DNA of 64,000 nucleotides from Nocardia rosealba (GCF_020216065.1 NZ_JAIWNA010000001.1:186001-250000), one strand, 5' to 3'. Positions 8,716-17,474 are shown, counted from the first letter of the stretch. Numbers and translations: made by a program. Notes: generated from the letters alone by a model not told the origin.

Positions 8716-8722
8716 TTGGTCT

Positions 8723-9733
8723 TCAGGCGAGCTGGACGAGCATTTTGCCGGTGTTGGCGCCGGTGAGGACGCCGAGGAGGGCGGCGGGGGCTTGGTCGAG
8801 GCCCTCGTAGGTGGTTTCGGCGGTGTGGAGGGTGCCGTCGGCGAGCCAGGCGGCGGCCTTCGGGATGTACTCGGCGAAGAGTGGGAGGTAGCTGGTCACC
8901 AGCATGCCGCGCAGGGAGATTTCCTTGGTCGCGGCGAGGTAGAGGTCGGGGGTCGCTCGGTCGGTCGCGCCGTTGTAGCCGCTGATGGCGCCGACCAGGG
9001 CGATGCGGCCGTGCTGGTTGAGCACCTCGATCGCGACCTTCAGGTGTTCACCACCCACGCTGTCGAGGTACACGTCGATGCCGTCCGGTGCGGCTTCGGT
9101 GAGCTGTCCGGCGAGGTCACCGGCGCGGTAGTCGATCGCCGCGTCGAAACCGAACTCCTCGAGCACCTTTCGCGTCTTGACCGGGCCACCCGCGGAACCG
9201 ATCACTCGTTTCGCACCGAGGGCCTTGGCGATCTGGCCCGCCACACTGCCGACCGCGCCCGCGGCCGCCGAGATGAACACCGTGTCGCCCGGCTCCACCT
9301 TCGCCACCTCGGTCAGGGCGGCGTAAGCAGTGAGGCCGGTGGTGCCGAGAGCACCCAGGAAGTGCTGTGGGGCAGCGAGTTCGGGGTCGATAGGGGTGGC
9401 CGATAGCGCATCGATGAGGGAGTGTTCGCGCCATCCGGCGAAGTGCGTGACCGTGGTGCCGACCGCGATATCCGGAGATGTCGAAGCGATCACCTCACCG
9501 ATCGCCGAACCTTCCAGTGCCGCACCGATTTCGAACGGCGCGATGTAGGACGGCTTGTCGTCCATCCGGCCGCGCATGTACGGGTCGACCGACATCCAGG
9601 TGTTGCGCACCAGGATCTGACCGTCGGCGAGTTCGGGCAGCTCCCGCTCCACGAGAGCGAAATCGGTGGCGACCGGGGCACCGTTCGGGCGGGCGGCGAG
9701 GTGGATTTCGCGGGTATGCGTCGGAATGGTCAT
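8723..9733 (-). CDS. NADP-dependent MDR oxidoreductase (leukotriene B4 dehydrogenase-like)
   Basis: 336-residue zinc-independent medium-chain reductase resembling plant-type double-bond reductases and leukotriene B4 12-hydroxydehydrogenases, which reduce alpha,beta-unsaturated ketones or aldehydes with NADPH. It carries the N-terminal VRNTWMSVDPYMRGRM motif (about 44-59), LGTTGLTAYAAL (about 130-141) and the nucleotide loop AAAGAVGSVAGQIAK (about 158-172). Zinc-binding cysteines of alcohol dehydrogenases are absent. The ATG at 9733 has GAAGG upstream. It is transcribed divergently from the DHFR-like gene across a 236-base gap. The substrate cannot be assigned; detoxification of reactive carbonyls is the usual role of the family. 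Confidence 0.88.
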   Translation of the reverse strand: MTIPTHTREIHLAARPNGAPVATDFALVERELPELADGQILVRNTWMSVDPYMRGRMDDKPSYIAPFEIGAALEGSAIGEVIASTSPDIAVGTTVTHFAGWREHSLIDALSATPIDPELAAPQHFLGALGTTGLTAYAALTEVAKVEPGDTVFISAAAGAVGSVAGQIAKALGAKRVIGSAGGPVKTRKVLEEFGFDAAIDYRAGDLAGQLTEAAPDGIDVYLDSVGGEHLKVAIEVLNQHGRIALVGAISGYNGATDRATPDLYLAATKEISLRGMLVTSYLPLFAEYIPKAAAWLADGTLHTAETTYEGLDQAPAALLGVLTGANTGKMLVQLA

Positions 9734-9969
9734 AATCTTGCCTTCTTTCGAGGTCAGCCGGTGTTTTCTGACCGGTGCAGACCACGTTATGGCGGTCCGA
9801 TCGTCGTTCCCAGGTCCGCACACGCCACCACCCGGTCCTGACGCGCCAGAGCGAACGGGCAGCGTGCCGTGAGTCGTCGGACCTGGGGAGCGAGAGGATT
9901 TCGCACCGATGATTTCCATACGCGGGGCGCGTCTATATCGATGACAACCGTTTCGGAGGAGGCGCGAAG

Positions 9970-10557
9970 ATGGGCAAAGTATTCACGCATATGACGATGT
10001 CGCTGGACGGATTCGTCGCGGAACCCGACGACGGGATCGGCGAACTGTTCGAGTGGTACGAGGGCGGCGAGGTGACCGTGTCGAGCGCGAGCAGCGAGCG
10101 GTCGCTGCAGGTCGACGAGGCGGGCGCACAGGTGCTGCGCGAGTGGATCGACAACACGGGCGCGCTCATCGCGGGCCGTCATCTGTTCGACATGACCAAC
10201 GGTTGGGGCGACAAGCACCCGGTGGGCGCCCCCGTTGTCGTCGTCACCCATCACGCCCCCGACGACGCCGCACAACGTTGGCCGAACACCACATTCGTCG
10301 GCGACGTGGCCTCCGCCGTCACCGAGGCCAAAAGGATCGCAGGAGACAAGAACGTCACCATCGCCAGCTCGAAAATCATCCAGCAGGCCCTCGACCTCGG
10401 CCTGGTCGACGAGATCTGCGTCAGCCTTGTCCCGGTACTGTTCGGTGAAGGCGTCTCCTACTTCGGAAAATTGGCGAAAGGCCATCTGCTGCTGGACGAT
10501 CCGATCGTCGTTCCGGGTCGCCGCGCCACCCACCTGACCTACAGGGTGCGACGCTGA
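9970..10557 (+). CDS. Dihydrofolate reductase-like / RibD C-terminal domain protein
   Basis: 195-residue protein with a single RibD C-terminal (DHFR-like) fold: the N-terminal strand MTMSLDGFVAEPDDG, a central GALIAGRHLFD, and the C-terminal EICVSLVPVLFGEG. These proteins bind NADPH and include pyrimidine reductases and many uncharacterised reductases. A strong ribosome site (GGAGG) precedes the ATG. The gene stands alone and is followed three bases later by a strong bidirectional hairpin. It is not the essential folate-pathway DHFR, which is shorter and has different motifs; the substrate is unknown. Confidence 0.82.
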   Translation: MGKVFTHMTMSLDGFVAEPDDGIGELFEWYEGGEVTVSSASSERSLQVDEAGAQVLREWIDNTGALIAGRHLFDMTNGWGDKHPVGAPVVVVTHHAPDDAAQRWPNTTFVGDVASAVTEAKRIAGDKNVTIASSKIIQQALDLGLVDEICVSLVPVLFGEGVSYFGKLAKGHLLLDDPIVVPGRRATHLTYRVRR

Positions 10558-10559
10558 AA

Positions 10560-10584
10560 CGCCCGGTCCTGGCAGGACCGGGCG
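10560..10584. terminator. Bidirectional hairpin terminator
   Basis: Perfect 11-base-pair stem (10560-10570 with 10574-10584) and three-base loop GGC, placed between two convergent genes (stops at 10557 and 10592). There is no strong U-tract, as is common in high-GC actinobacteria. Confidence 0.8.
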
Positions 10585-10591
10585 ATCGGAA

Positions 10592-11290
10592 TCAGTCGGC
10601 GACGGGCACGAATTCGGCAGTGCGCTTTCGTGCCGCGAATTTCTCGTACAGGTAGAAGTATCCCTTCACATACTGTCCGACGAGAACGGCGTTGATAATC
10701 GTCCCTTCGCGAATGAAATGCGGAGCGCCGAGGAACACCAGGCCGATGCCCGCCGACAGGGCGAGCAGGGTGCAGTCGAAGACCGTCTTGATATTGCCCC
10801 ATTTCCGGCCGGTCATCTGCTGGATGGTGTTCACGAACAGATCGATCGGCATCAGGATCAGATTCGCGCGGATCATCAGGAACAGGCCGAGCGCCAACAT
10901 CGCATCGGCGAAGACCAGCAGGACCAGGTTGGCCGTGTACGGCTCGAGGTGGATCCATTCGGTGAGCCACAGGTTGAGATCGAGGAGCAGGGCCAGGACC
11001 AGCGCCGGGATCATCGAGAGCAGATAGCTCGCCTTGAAAGCCTTCGGGCGCACCAGGAAGGTCAGCACGAGCATGATGACTTCGAGGATGAGGTTGTAGT
11101 TGCCCTGACTCAACGGCGTGAAGACCAGCGTCATCGTGCGGGTGAGGCTGCTCTGCGGGGAAATGCCGATCGCCGCCCTGATGGCCAGGCTGAGTCCGAG
11201 GGTGAGGATGTATATCCCGGCCACGTAGGTGATCCAGCGGCGCACCTTGTTCCCGTTGTCGATGACTGCCGCGTCTTTGTCGTGTTGCAT
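10592..11290 (-). CDS. YczE/YyaS/YitT-type integral membrane protein
   Basis: 232-residue membrane protein with about five hydrophobic segments, resembling the YczE/YyaS/YitT group of uncharacterised bacterial membrane proteins. Features include the GIYILTLGLSLAIRA N-terminal helix, GISPQSS after it, and MPIDLFVNTIQQMTGRKWG near residue 150. It lies downstream of the adenine-deaminase-like gene on the same strand with only a 33-base gap, so the two are probably co-transcribed. A transport role for a purine or related compound is an inference from that context. Ribosome site upstream of the ATG is weak (GGAT). Confidence 0.72.
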   Translation of the reverse strand: MQHDKDAAVIDNGNKVRRWITYVAGIYILTLGLSLAIRAAIGISPQSSLTRTMTLVFTPLSQGNYNLILEVIMLVLTFLVRPKAFKASYLLSMIPALVLALLLDLNLWLTEWIHLEPYTANLVLLVFADAMLALGLFLMIRANLILMPIDLFVNTIQQMTGRKWGNIKTVFDCTLLALSAGIGLVFLGAPHFIREGTIINAVLVGQYVKGYFYLYEKFAARKRTAEFVPVAD

Positions 11291-11323
11291 AACGGTGGAT
11301 CCCTTGCTCTGCGGTAGCCGAGG

Positions 11324-13084
11324 CTATTTCATGAAGCCGAAGCGGTCGAGCGAAATGAACAGCGTCAGCAGTTTGTTGACCACCGGTTCACCTTCGTTCT
11401 TGTTGCCGAGAACGGCGAGGGCGTTGTCGATCGCGCGGGTGGCTTCGACGAGTTCGGCGAGATCCATATCGGCCATCACGCCGTAGAAGTCGAGCGGCAG
11501 AACGGCTTTCACCGCACCGCCCTCGGTGACGACGCAGCCACCGACGAGACCGTCCAGGTGCTGGAGGCTGCCGCACATCTCGGCGCTGTCGGCACCGACG
11601 ACTACGAAATAGGCCTTCGGTGCGGGCCAGAACGTAGCGACCGCGCCGCCATCGATCGAGACGCCTTTGAACAATCCGTTCACGATGTGCCGTTCCCCGT
11701 CGGCGTAGCGCTGCACGAGCGAGATCCGGTTGAGCCGCACACCCTCGTGCTCGGGCACGATCGAACCGTCGCGCACAGGAACCCAGACTTCCTGGGCGAA
11801 CTTGAGGTGCCCGCGCCCGTAGACGTCGAAGAGCAGGACTTTCGCCCGCGTGCCGTCGTCGGAGACCTCGAGCGGTGTGAGGTCGAGCTGCTCGGGACGC
11901 AGGTCGTCGAGACCGGGGCGCGGCTGCTTGGCGAGCACCGAATAGTCGATGCGGACCGGCTCGAGCAGCCTGCGGTCCTTCGCCATCAACCTGCCGCCCT
12001 TGAAGACATAGCGCGGATTGATGCGCGAAAGGCTGTCGGTGAGCACGATGTCGGCGAACCGTCCCGGACTCAGCGAACCGAGATCACGATCCTTGTGGAA
12101 GGAACGCGCGGCGTACAGGGTGCCCATCTTGATCGCCTGAATCGGTGGCATCCCCATCTCGACGGCCAGCGAGATCACCCAGTCGATATGGCCCTGCCGC
12201 AACACCCGGTCCACCGAGATATTGTCGGCGCAGAGCTGGAAATTCTCGGCGGGCCAGCGACGTTTGACGATGGCGCGCAACATCGTTCGAATCACCTCCG
12301 GACTGCCGACCCCGAATTTGATCTGGGTGTTCAGGCCGTAGCGGATGCTCTTCTCGATATCGTCTTCGTTCCACACATCGTGGTTGTTGTCGACGCCGAT
12401 CGCGGGCATGTAATTCAGCAGGGTGTCCGACAGTGCCGTCACGCCCCAGTGGCAGTTCACGAATCCCGCGTTCGCCCGGCCGAGCGCGGACTTGCGGAAG
12501 TCCTCGGCATTGCCGGTCATATACGACAGGTGGGCGAGTTCACCCAGGCCGATGACCGGATCCATCTCCAGCATCGCCTCGGTGACTTCCGCCGGGGACT
12601 TCTTCCCCGGTGCGAACGCGTAGAGCCGGTACGGCAGCTTGTCGTAGTCGGCGAACAGCGCCCGCACCGCGTCGACGGCCTCCTTGCCCGCCGCACTGGC
12701 GAAGTCGAGCGTCTCCCCGAACACCGTCGTGGTTCCGCTCGGCACGATCGCCTCGCCGAACGCCGCCGGATGTGCGAGCTGGGATTCGAAGTGCAGATGC
12801 ACATCGATCAGGCCGGGTATCGCGTAAAGCCCACCACCGTCGAAGGATTCGCGGTACCGAATGGTGTCGTCGGGATTCAGCGCGATGATGCGTTCGCCGT
12901 GCACCAGAAGGGAACCGGGATAAACGGTTTCGCTGTGTACGTCGAGTATGTACAGATTGTGGAGCAGCAGGTCGGCTTCCCGCCTGCCCTCCAGGATGTC
13001 GAAAATGGCCCGGACATGGTTTTCCTGATCGGCGACCGCGGCGGATCCGGCGAAGGAGTCGGTTGTCGAATTCGATTGGGGCAT
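11324..13084 (-). CDS. Adenine-deaminase-like amidohydrolase, diverged active site
   Basis: 586-residue protein matching the two-domain layout and length of bacterial adenine deaminase (Ade), which converts adenine to hypoxanthine. It has PGLIDVHLHFES (about 98-109), GTTTVFGETLDF, GHIDWVISLAVEMG and SLSPGRFADIV. Several positions differ from classical Ade: the DPHE block reads ETLD, and the TDD-R block reads ADN-I. The ATG at 13084 was preferred over 13096 because AGGA lies five bases upstream. It is divergent from a LysR-type gene with a palindrome between them. A different purine or cyclic amide substrate is possible. Confidence 0.78.
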   Translation of the reverse strand: MPQSNSTTDSFAGSAAVADQENHVRAIFDILEGRREADLLLHNLYILDVHSETVYPGSLLVHGERIIALNPDDTIRYRESFDGGGLYAIPGLIDVHLHFESQLAHPAAFGEAIVPSGTTTVFGETLDFASAAGKEAVDAVRALFADYDKLPYRLYAFAPGKKSPAEVTEAMLEMDPVIGLGELAHLSYMTGNAEDFRKSALGRANAGFVNCHWGVTALSDTLLNYMPAIGVDNNHDVWNEDDIEKSIRYGLNTQIKFGVGSPEVIRTMLRAIVKRRWPAENFQLCADNISVDRVLRQGHIDWVISLAVEMGMPPIQAIKMGTLYAARSFHKDRDLGSLSPGRFADIVLTDSLSRINPRYVFKGGRLMAKDRRLLEPVRIDYSVLAKQPRPGLDDLRPEQLDLTPLEVSDDGTRAKVLLFDVYGRGHLKFAQEVWVPVRDGSIVPEHEGVRLNRISLVQRYADGERHIVNGLFKGVSIDGGAVATFWPAPKAYFVVVGADSAEMCGSLQHLDGLVGGCVVTEGGAVKAVLPLDFYGVMADMDLAELVEATRAIDNALAVLGNKNEGEPVVNKLLTLFISLDRFGFMK

Positions 13085-13167
13085 CAGCGTCCTCATCTCG
13101 ATATGTGTGCCTGTATTGATTGGACGCGACCGGCACTGTTGCCCACAAGCATTCGTTTTCGCACGAG

Positions 13168-13188
13168 GTGTACTCAATTCTCGTACAC
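13168..13188. promoter_or_regulatory. Candidate LysR operator
   Basis: Perfect inverted repeat GTGTAC-N9-GTACAC, centred 30 bases upstream of the LysR start and about 95 bases from the divergent amidohydrolase start. Symmetric sites of this spacing and the T-N11-A form are usual for LysR-type regulators; binding is inferred from position. Confidence 0.55.
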
Positions 13189-13207
13189 TCCGCCGAGGAG
13201 GTGCGTG

Positions 13208-14197
13208 ATGCTCCATTCACGATTGCTGCACTACATCGACGAGGTGGCTCGGCTCGGGTCGATTCGTGCGGCAGGCGCCCGGCTGCACGTCGCGCCCTCG
13301 GCGATCAACCGGCAGATCCTGCTGCTCGAGGCGGAGCTGGAACAGCCGCTGTTCGAACGGTTGCCTCGCGGTATGCGGCTCACCCCGGCCGGCGAGGCGC
13401 TGGTCGCCCATATCAGGCAGACGCTGCGCCAATACCGGGAAACGGTCACCGATATCCGGGACCTGCGCGCCCTCGGCAGCGGCGAGGTGGTCATCGCCAC
13501 CATGACCGGCCTGGCCAGCAGTGTCGTCGCCACCGCCGCTGCCAGCTTCCGGGCTCGTCATCCGCAGATCCGGATCTCGATCCGCACCATGTCGACCCTC
13601 GACATCGTCGGGGCCATCGAGAACAGCGAGGCCGACCTCGGCCTCGGCTTCAATATCCCGGCCTCGGCCCAGCTGGAAGTCTGCTGGCAGATGAACACCC
13701 GGCTGGGAGTTGTCGTCTCACCGCATCATCCGCTCGCACCGATGGACACCGTTCCGCTCGCCCAGTGCACGCCGTTTCCGTTGATCTTCGCCGACCGGTC
13801 CATGGTGATCCACGGCATCGTCGCCGAAGCTTTCACCAACGCGGGACTCGATATCCAGCCGGCCTTCCACACCAATTCCATCGAAACGATGAAGCGGCTC
13901 GCCATGTCCGGAGACGCCATCGCCTTCCTGAGTGAATTCGACATCGCCGAGGAACTCCGCGACGGCCGGCTGCTCTTTCGTCAGGTTCGAGACGCGTTCA
14001 GCCTCAACATCATCTCCCTCGTGCGCCGGGAGAAACACGCGCACGGCCTGGCCGGCTTTCTGCTCGCCGACGAGATCGGGAAGACCTTGCGGCCAGGGGC
14101 GTCAGCGCGCGAGGGTGGGCGGGGTTCCGGTCCAGCGGTGGAAGGCCTTGCGGAGGGCGCGGTCGTCGGTGAAGGCCAAGTGGCGGGCGATGGTTGA
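13208..14197 (+). CDS. LysR-family transcriptional regulator
   Basis: 329-residue regulator with an N-terminal winged helix-turn-helix (residues 1-60; SIRAAGARLHVAPSAINRQI is the helix-turn-helix and LTPAGEALV the wing region) and a periplasmic-binding-like effector domain from about residue 90. A strong GAGGAGG precedes the ATG. It is divergent from the adenine-deaminase-like gene, so that gene and the linked membrane protein are its likely targets. The last 32 codons run antisense into the convergent AraC-type gene, giving an unusual basic and glycine-rich tail. Confidence 0.88.
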   Translation: MLHSRLLHYIDEVARLGSIRAAGARLHVAPSAINRQILLLEAELEQPLFERLPRGMRLTPAGEALVAHIRQTLRQYRETVTDIRDLRALGSGEVVIATMTGLASSVVATAAASFRARHPQIRISIRTMSTLDIVGAIENSEADLGLGFNIPASAQLEVCWQMNTRLGVVVSPHHPLAPMDTVPLAQCTPFPLIFADRSMVIHGIVAEAFTNAGLDIQPAFHTNSIETMKRLAMSGDAIAFLSEFDIAEELRDGRLLFRQVRDAFSLNIISLVRREKHAHGLAGFLLADEIGKTLRPGASAREGGRGSGPAVEGLAEGAVVGEGQVAGDG

Positions 14198-15127
14198 GGT
14201 GGTGAGGCCCTGGGAGAGCAGGGTTTTCGCGCGCTCGTAGCGGAGGCGGTCCAGTTCCTCGCGCCAAGTGGTGCCATGGTCGGCGAGGTGGCGTTGCAGG
14301 GAGCGTTCGCTCATGGCCAGGGCCTTCGCGACGCGGGCGAGGGTGGGGTCGGCGGCGTCGAGGGCGGACGCGAGGGCGATGCGGAACGCGTCGAGGGGGT
14401 CGGCGACGGTGCGTGCGGACGCGAGGACGAGGTCGGCGTGGCTGCGCATCAGGTCGGCGAGCATCGGGTCGGCGCGGGGGAGTGGAGCGTTGGCATCGTC
14501 GGCGCGGAACGTGATCGAGTCGGCGTCGGCACCGAATTCGATGTTGCCCGTGCCGAATACGTCGATCAGGGAGCGGTGGTCGGCCGGTGCGAGATGACCG
14601 AAGGTCACCTTCGCCGGGACCAGCACTCGGCCGGTCGCCTCGCGGGCGCGGCGCAGGTAGTACGCCAGCACGTATTCGTTGACCGTCGACGCGACCATCG
14701 GGTCGTTGGCCGACGTGCGATAGCCGATGGTGAGATCGGCCTCGCCGGACAGGTCGAAACCTTCGGCAGCGGCGGTGACCAGACGGTGGTACGGCTGGGC
14801 GGCGCGCAACGAATCCGCCAGTGTCGCGCCGGTTGTCACCAGGTAGTCCCAGGTGTTCAAGGTGCCCAGCGGTGCGGCCTCGGCCACCGCGGCGCCCGCG
14901 CCGGGCCGCGCGATCAACTCCCACAGCCGAAGCAGCGAACTCATCGGCAGCCGGTTCAGCTCACCACGCAGCACCACGTCGTCGGTGCCGGGTACGCGCG
15001 CCAGCTGTTCCTCGGCCACCCCGAACCGTCGCGCCGACTGAACCAGCAGGCGCACCAGGTGGACCGAAACGGTGCCGTCGACCCGGCTGCCGATTTCCGC
15101 TCGGCCCCCTGATCCCGCGCCGCTCAT
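14102..15127 (-). CDS. AraC-family transcriptional regulator
   Basis: 341-residue regulator: an N-terminal ligand-binding region of the arabinose-binding-like type (PF12625-like; VHLVRLLVQSARRFGV near its start) and a C-terminal AraC DNA-binding domain with two helix-turn-helix units (LARVAKALAMSERSLQRHL and the ARHLAFTDDRALRKAFHRWTG segment). The ATG at 15127 is preferred because a TACTGT box lies seven bases upstream, the pattern of a leaderless transcript; an ATG 51 bases upstream would add 17 residues. It is divergent from lpd and overlaps the LysR gene by 96 bases at the 3' ends. Confidence 0.85.
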   Translation of the reverse strand: MSGAGSGGRAEIGSRVDGTVSVHLVRLLVQSARRFGVAEEQLARVPGTDDVVLRGELNRLPMSSLLRLWELIARPGAGAAVAEAAPLGTLNTWDYLVTTGATLADSLRAAQPYHRLVTAAAEGFDLSGEADLTIGYRTSANDPMVASTVNEYVLAYYLRRAREATGRVLVPAKVTFGHLAPADHRSLIDVFGTGNIEFGADADSITFRADDANAPLPRADPMLADLMRSHADLVLASARTVADPLDAFRIALASALDAADPTLARVAKALAMSERSLQRHLADHGTTWREELDRLRYERAKTLLSQGLTTSTIARHLAFTDDRALRKAFHRWTGTPPTLAR

Positions 15128-15134
15128 CCCGCCG

Positions 15135-15140
15135 ACAGTA
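15135..15140 (-). promoter_or_regulatory. Leaderless-type -10 box for the AraC regulator
   Basis: TACTGT on the minus strand lies seven bases before the ATG at 15127, with no purine-rich ribosome site in a better position. This TAnnnT-N6/7-start arrangement marks leaderless transcripts in actinobacteria. Confidence 0.5.
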
Positions 15141-15223
15141 CCGTCCGGTCCGCCTCGAACGAGGTCGGGCGAGCGCATCTCACCGAAGTGGGGGACGGGT
15201 GGGTGAACTCCCCGAAACAGAGT

Positions 15224-15229
15224 TAGGCT
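15224..15229 (+). promoter_or_regulatory. Leaderless-type -10 box for lpd
   Basis: TAGGCT lies seven bases upstream of the GTG start of lpd and no clear Shine-Dalgarno sequence is present. Consistent with a leaderless lpd transcript. Confidence 0.5.
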
Positions 15230-15236
15230 CGGTGAC

Positions 15237-16640
15237 GTGACTTCCCACTACGATGTCGTCGTTCTCGGCGCTGGTCCCGGCGGATATGTCGCCGCGATCC
15301 GTGCCGCTCAACTCGGCCTGCGAACAGCGATTGTCGAGCAGAAATACTGGGGTGGCGTGTGCCTGAACGTGGGCTGCATCCCGTCCAAGGCACTGCTGCG
15401 CAACGCCGAACTGGCCCACATTTTCCACAAGGAAGCCAAGACCTTCGGCATCTCCGGTGAGGTCAGCTTCGACTTCGGCGCCGCCTTCGACCGCAGCCGC
15501 AAGGTGGCCGACGGTCGCGTCAAGGGCGTGCACTTCCTGATGAAGAAGAACAAGATCGACGAGTTCGACGGTCTCGGCACCTTCACCGGCCCGAACTCGC
15601 TCGACGTCGCCCTCACCAAGGGTGGCAACGAGTCGATCAGCTTCGACAACGTCATCATCGCCACCGGCACCACGACCAAGCTGCTGCCCGGCACCCAGCT
15701 GTCGGAGAACGTGGTCACCTACGAGGAGCAGATTCTCACCCGCGACCTGCCGGGTTCGATCCTCATCGTCGGCGCGGGCGCCATCGGCATGGAGTTCGCC
15801 TACGTCCTGAAGAACTACGGCGTCGACGTGCGGATCGTCGAATTCCTCGACCGGGCCCTGCCCAACGAGGACGTCGATGTGTCCAAGGAGATCACCAAGC
15901 AGTACAAGAAGCTCGGCATCACCATCACCACCGGTGCGGCCGTGCAGTCGATCGACGACGACGGCTCCAAGGTCACCGTCCAGATCAAGGACAACAAGTC
16001 CGGCAACGTCGAGACCGTCACCGTCGACAAGGTGCTGCAGGCCGTCGGCTTCGCGCCGCGTGTGGAGGGCTACGGCCTCGAGACCACCGGCGTGCAGCTC
16101 ACCGACCGCGGCGCCATCGCGATCGACGACTACATGCGCACCAACGTGCCGCACATCTACGCCATCGGTGACGTCACCGCCAAGCTGCAGCTGGCCCACG
16201 TGGCCGAGGCACAGGGCGTGGTCGCGGCGGAGACCATCGGCGGCGCCGAGACCATGGCGCTCGGCGACTACCGGATGATGCCGCGCGCCACCTTCTGCCA
16301 GCCGCAGGTCGCCAGCTTCGGCCTCACCGAGCAGCAGGCCCGCGACGAAGGCTACGACGTGAAGGTGGCGACCTTCCCGTTCACCGCCAACGGCAAGGCC
16401 CACGGCCTGGCCGACCCGACCGGCTTCGTGAAGCTGATCGCCGACAACACGCACGGCGAACTCATCGGTGGCCACCTCATCGGCCCCGACGTGTCCGAGC
16501 TGCTGCCGGAGCTCACACTGGCCCAGAAGTGGGACCTCACGGTCAACGAGCTGGCTCGCAACGTGCACACCCACCCCACGCTCAGCGAGGCATTGCAGGA
16601 AGCGATCCACGGCCTCGCCGGCCACATGATCAACTTCTGA
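15237..16640 (+). CDS. lpd: Dihydrolipoyl dehydrogenase (E3)
   Basis: 467-residue flavoprotein that reoxidises dihydrolipoyl groups of the pyruvate, 2-oxoglutarate and branched-chain dehydrogenase complexes, and in mycobacteria also serves a peroxidase system. Seen are the FAD fold [15 protein letters not shown] (11-25), the redox disulfide CLNVGC (Cys42/Cys47), the NAD fold [10 protein letters not shown] (near 175), the second FAD motif YAIGDV, and the C-terminal active-site base in HTHPTLSEA. Length is normal. In mycobacteria this gene lies a few genes upstream of ramB and icl; the same order is kept here at larger distance. Confidence 0.96.
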   Translation: MTSHYDVVVLGAGPGGYVAAIRAAQLGLRTAIVEQKYWGGVCLNVGCIPSKALLRNAELAHIFHKEAKTFGISGEVSFDFGAAFDRSRKVADGRVKGVHFLMKKNKIDEFDGLGTFTGPNSLDVALTKGGNESISFDNVIIATGTTTKLLPGTQLSENVVTYEEQILTRDLPGSILIVGAGAIGMEFAYVLKNYGVDVRIVEFLDRALPNEDVDVSKEITKQYKKLGITITTGAAVQSIDDDGSKVTVQIKDNKSGNVETVTVDKVLQAVGFAPRVEGYGLETTGVQLTDRGAIAIDDYMRTNVPHIYAIGDVTAKLQLAHVAEAQGVVAAETIGGAETMALGDYRMMPRATFCQPQVASFGLTEQQARDEGYDVKVATFPFTANGKAHGLADPTGFVKLIADNTHGELIGGHLIGPDVSELLPELTLAQKWDLTVNELARNVHTHPTLSEALQEAIHGLAGHMINF

Positions 16641-16651
16641 TCAGCAGATCC

Positions 16652-16683
16652 CGAGGGGCGGTTCGCGAAGCGGCCGCCCCTCG
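16652..16683 (+). terminator. Hairpin terminator after lpd
   Basis: Perfect 10-base-pair stem CGAGGGGCGG / CCGCCCCTCG with a 12-base loop, starting 12 bases after the lpd stop. No U-tract follows. Confidence 0.7.
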
Positions 16684-16890
16684 CTCATGCCCGGAACTAC
16701 CGGGTTTCTATTTCTTTTCGGCCGAATCGCGGAGATTGATTTGGTGAATCCACTTTTGTGGTCGATGATGCGTTAGCACCTCTGGTGGTTGTTCCAAGCT
16801 CGTGTTCGACATGTTCGTGTTCCATGAGATGGTCCCCTCGCCCGGTCGACTCGCGGGTGGCGGGCACGGTTGAGAGGCAACTGAGAACCC

Positions 16891-17385
16891 ATGAGCAAGC
16901 GCATTCTCGGATGGATGGCACGTGTGGCGGCTCTTGTCGCGGCGGCTGGATCGGTTGCCGTGGCTCCCGCAGCGGCGGAACCTCTTTTCCCTGGTGGACC
17001 CGATATTCCGGGTGTCCCCTCCGTGATTCCGACGGCGTCACCCTGCCCGGTGGTCGAGGCAAGGGCGTGCATGCGGCTGTCGACGAACGAGGCATGGCTG
17101 GTCGACAACGGACGGGTGGTCTTCGGACCGACACCGATCTCGCACGGAATGGCGGGATTCGAAACTCCGCCCGCGGTGACCCGCATTTCCTTCAAGCGGG
17201 AATTCCACTGGAGCACCATGCACGACGCACCGATGCGATGGGCGACATTCTTCAACGGTGACATGGCATTCCACGTCGGCCCGGTCACCTCGAAGTCACA
17301 CGGTTGTGTTCGCATGACCGAAGACGGCGCCCACCGATTCTTCGACTACTTGAACCCCGGCGACATCACCCAGGTAATCCCGTAG
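16891..17385 (+). CDS. Secreted L,D-transpeptidase (YkuD domain)
   Basis: 164-residue exported protein with a signal peptide (Ala/Val-rich core, cleavage near AAAEP at residue 30) followed by a compact YkuD catalytic domain. The catalytic signature HVGPVTSKSHGCVRM (about 128-142) contains Cys139 and the His pair. Such enzymes make 3-3 cross-links in peptidoglycan, the dominant type in mycolata, or attach proteins to it. It is shorter than typical mycobacterial Ldt proteins and lacks their Ig-like domains. The ribosome site is weak. It is followed by a gene for another cell-wall-type enzyme. Confidence 0.85.
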   Translation: MSKRILGWMARVAALVAAAGSVAVAPAAAEPLFPGGPDIPGVPSVIPTASPCPVVEARACMRLSTNEAWLVDNGRVVFGPTPISHGMAGFETPPAVTRISFKREFHWSTMHDAPMRWATFFNGDMAFHVGPVTSKSHGCVRMTEDGAHRFFDYLNPGDITQVIP

Positions 17386-17422
17386 CCGCCTCTCCGTGAC
17401 TTCAGGCCAGACTCGGGTACGT

Positions 17423-17474
17423 GGGGACTGCGGACGCGGCAAGCTTTTGGATGTGGTCGCGTCCGCCCGTCCCC
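17423..17474 (+). other. Long stable hairpin between transpeptidase and deacetylase genes
   Basis: GGGGAC (17423-17428) and GCGGACGCG (17430-17438) pair with CGCGTCCGC (17458-17466) and GTCCCC (17469-17474), giving 15 pairs with one small internal loop and a 19-base apical loop. It begins 37 bases after the transpeptidase stop and ends 62 bases before the deacetylase ATG. It could be a terminator without a U-tract or a structured 5' leader. Confidence 0.55.

Noticed and set aside
8660..8722. Insertion sequence remnant
   Set aside because: The element is only about 60 bases, has no transposase fragment and no visible target duplication; described as a palindromic repeat instead.
15180..16625. 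Long minus-strand open frame opposite lpd
   Set aside because: lpd has all motifs on the plus strand; the opposite frame has only GC-driven openness.
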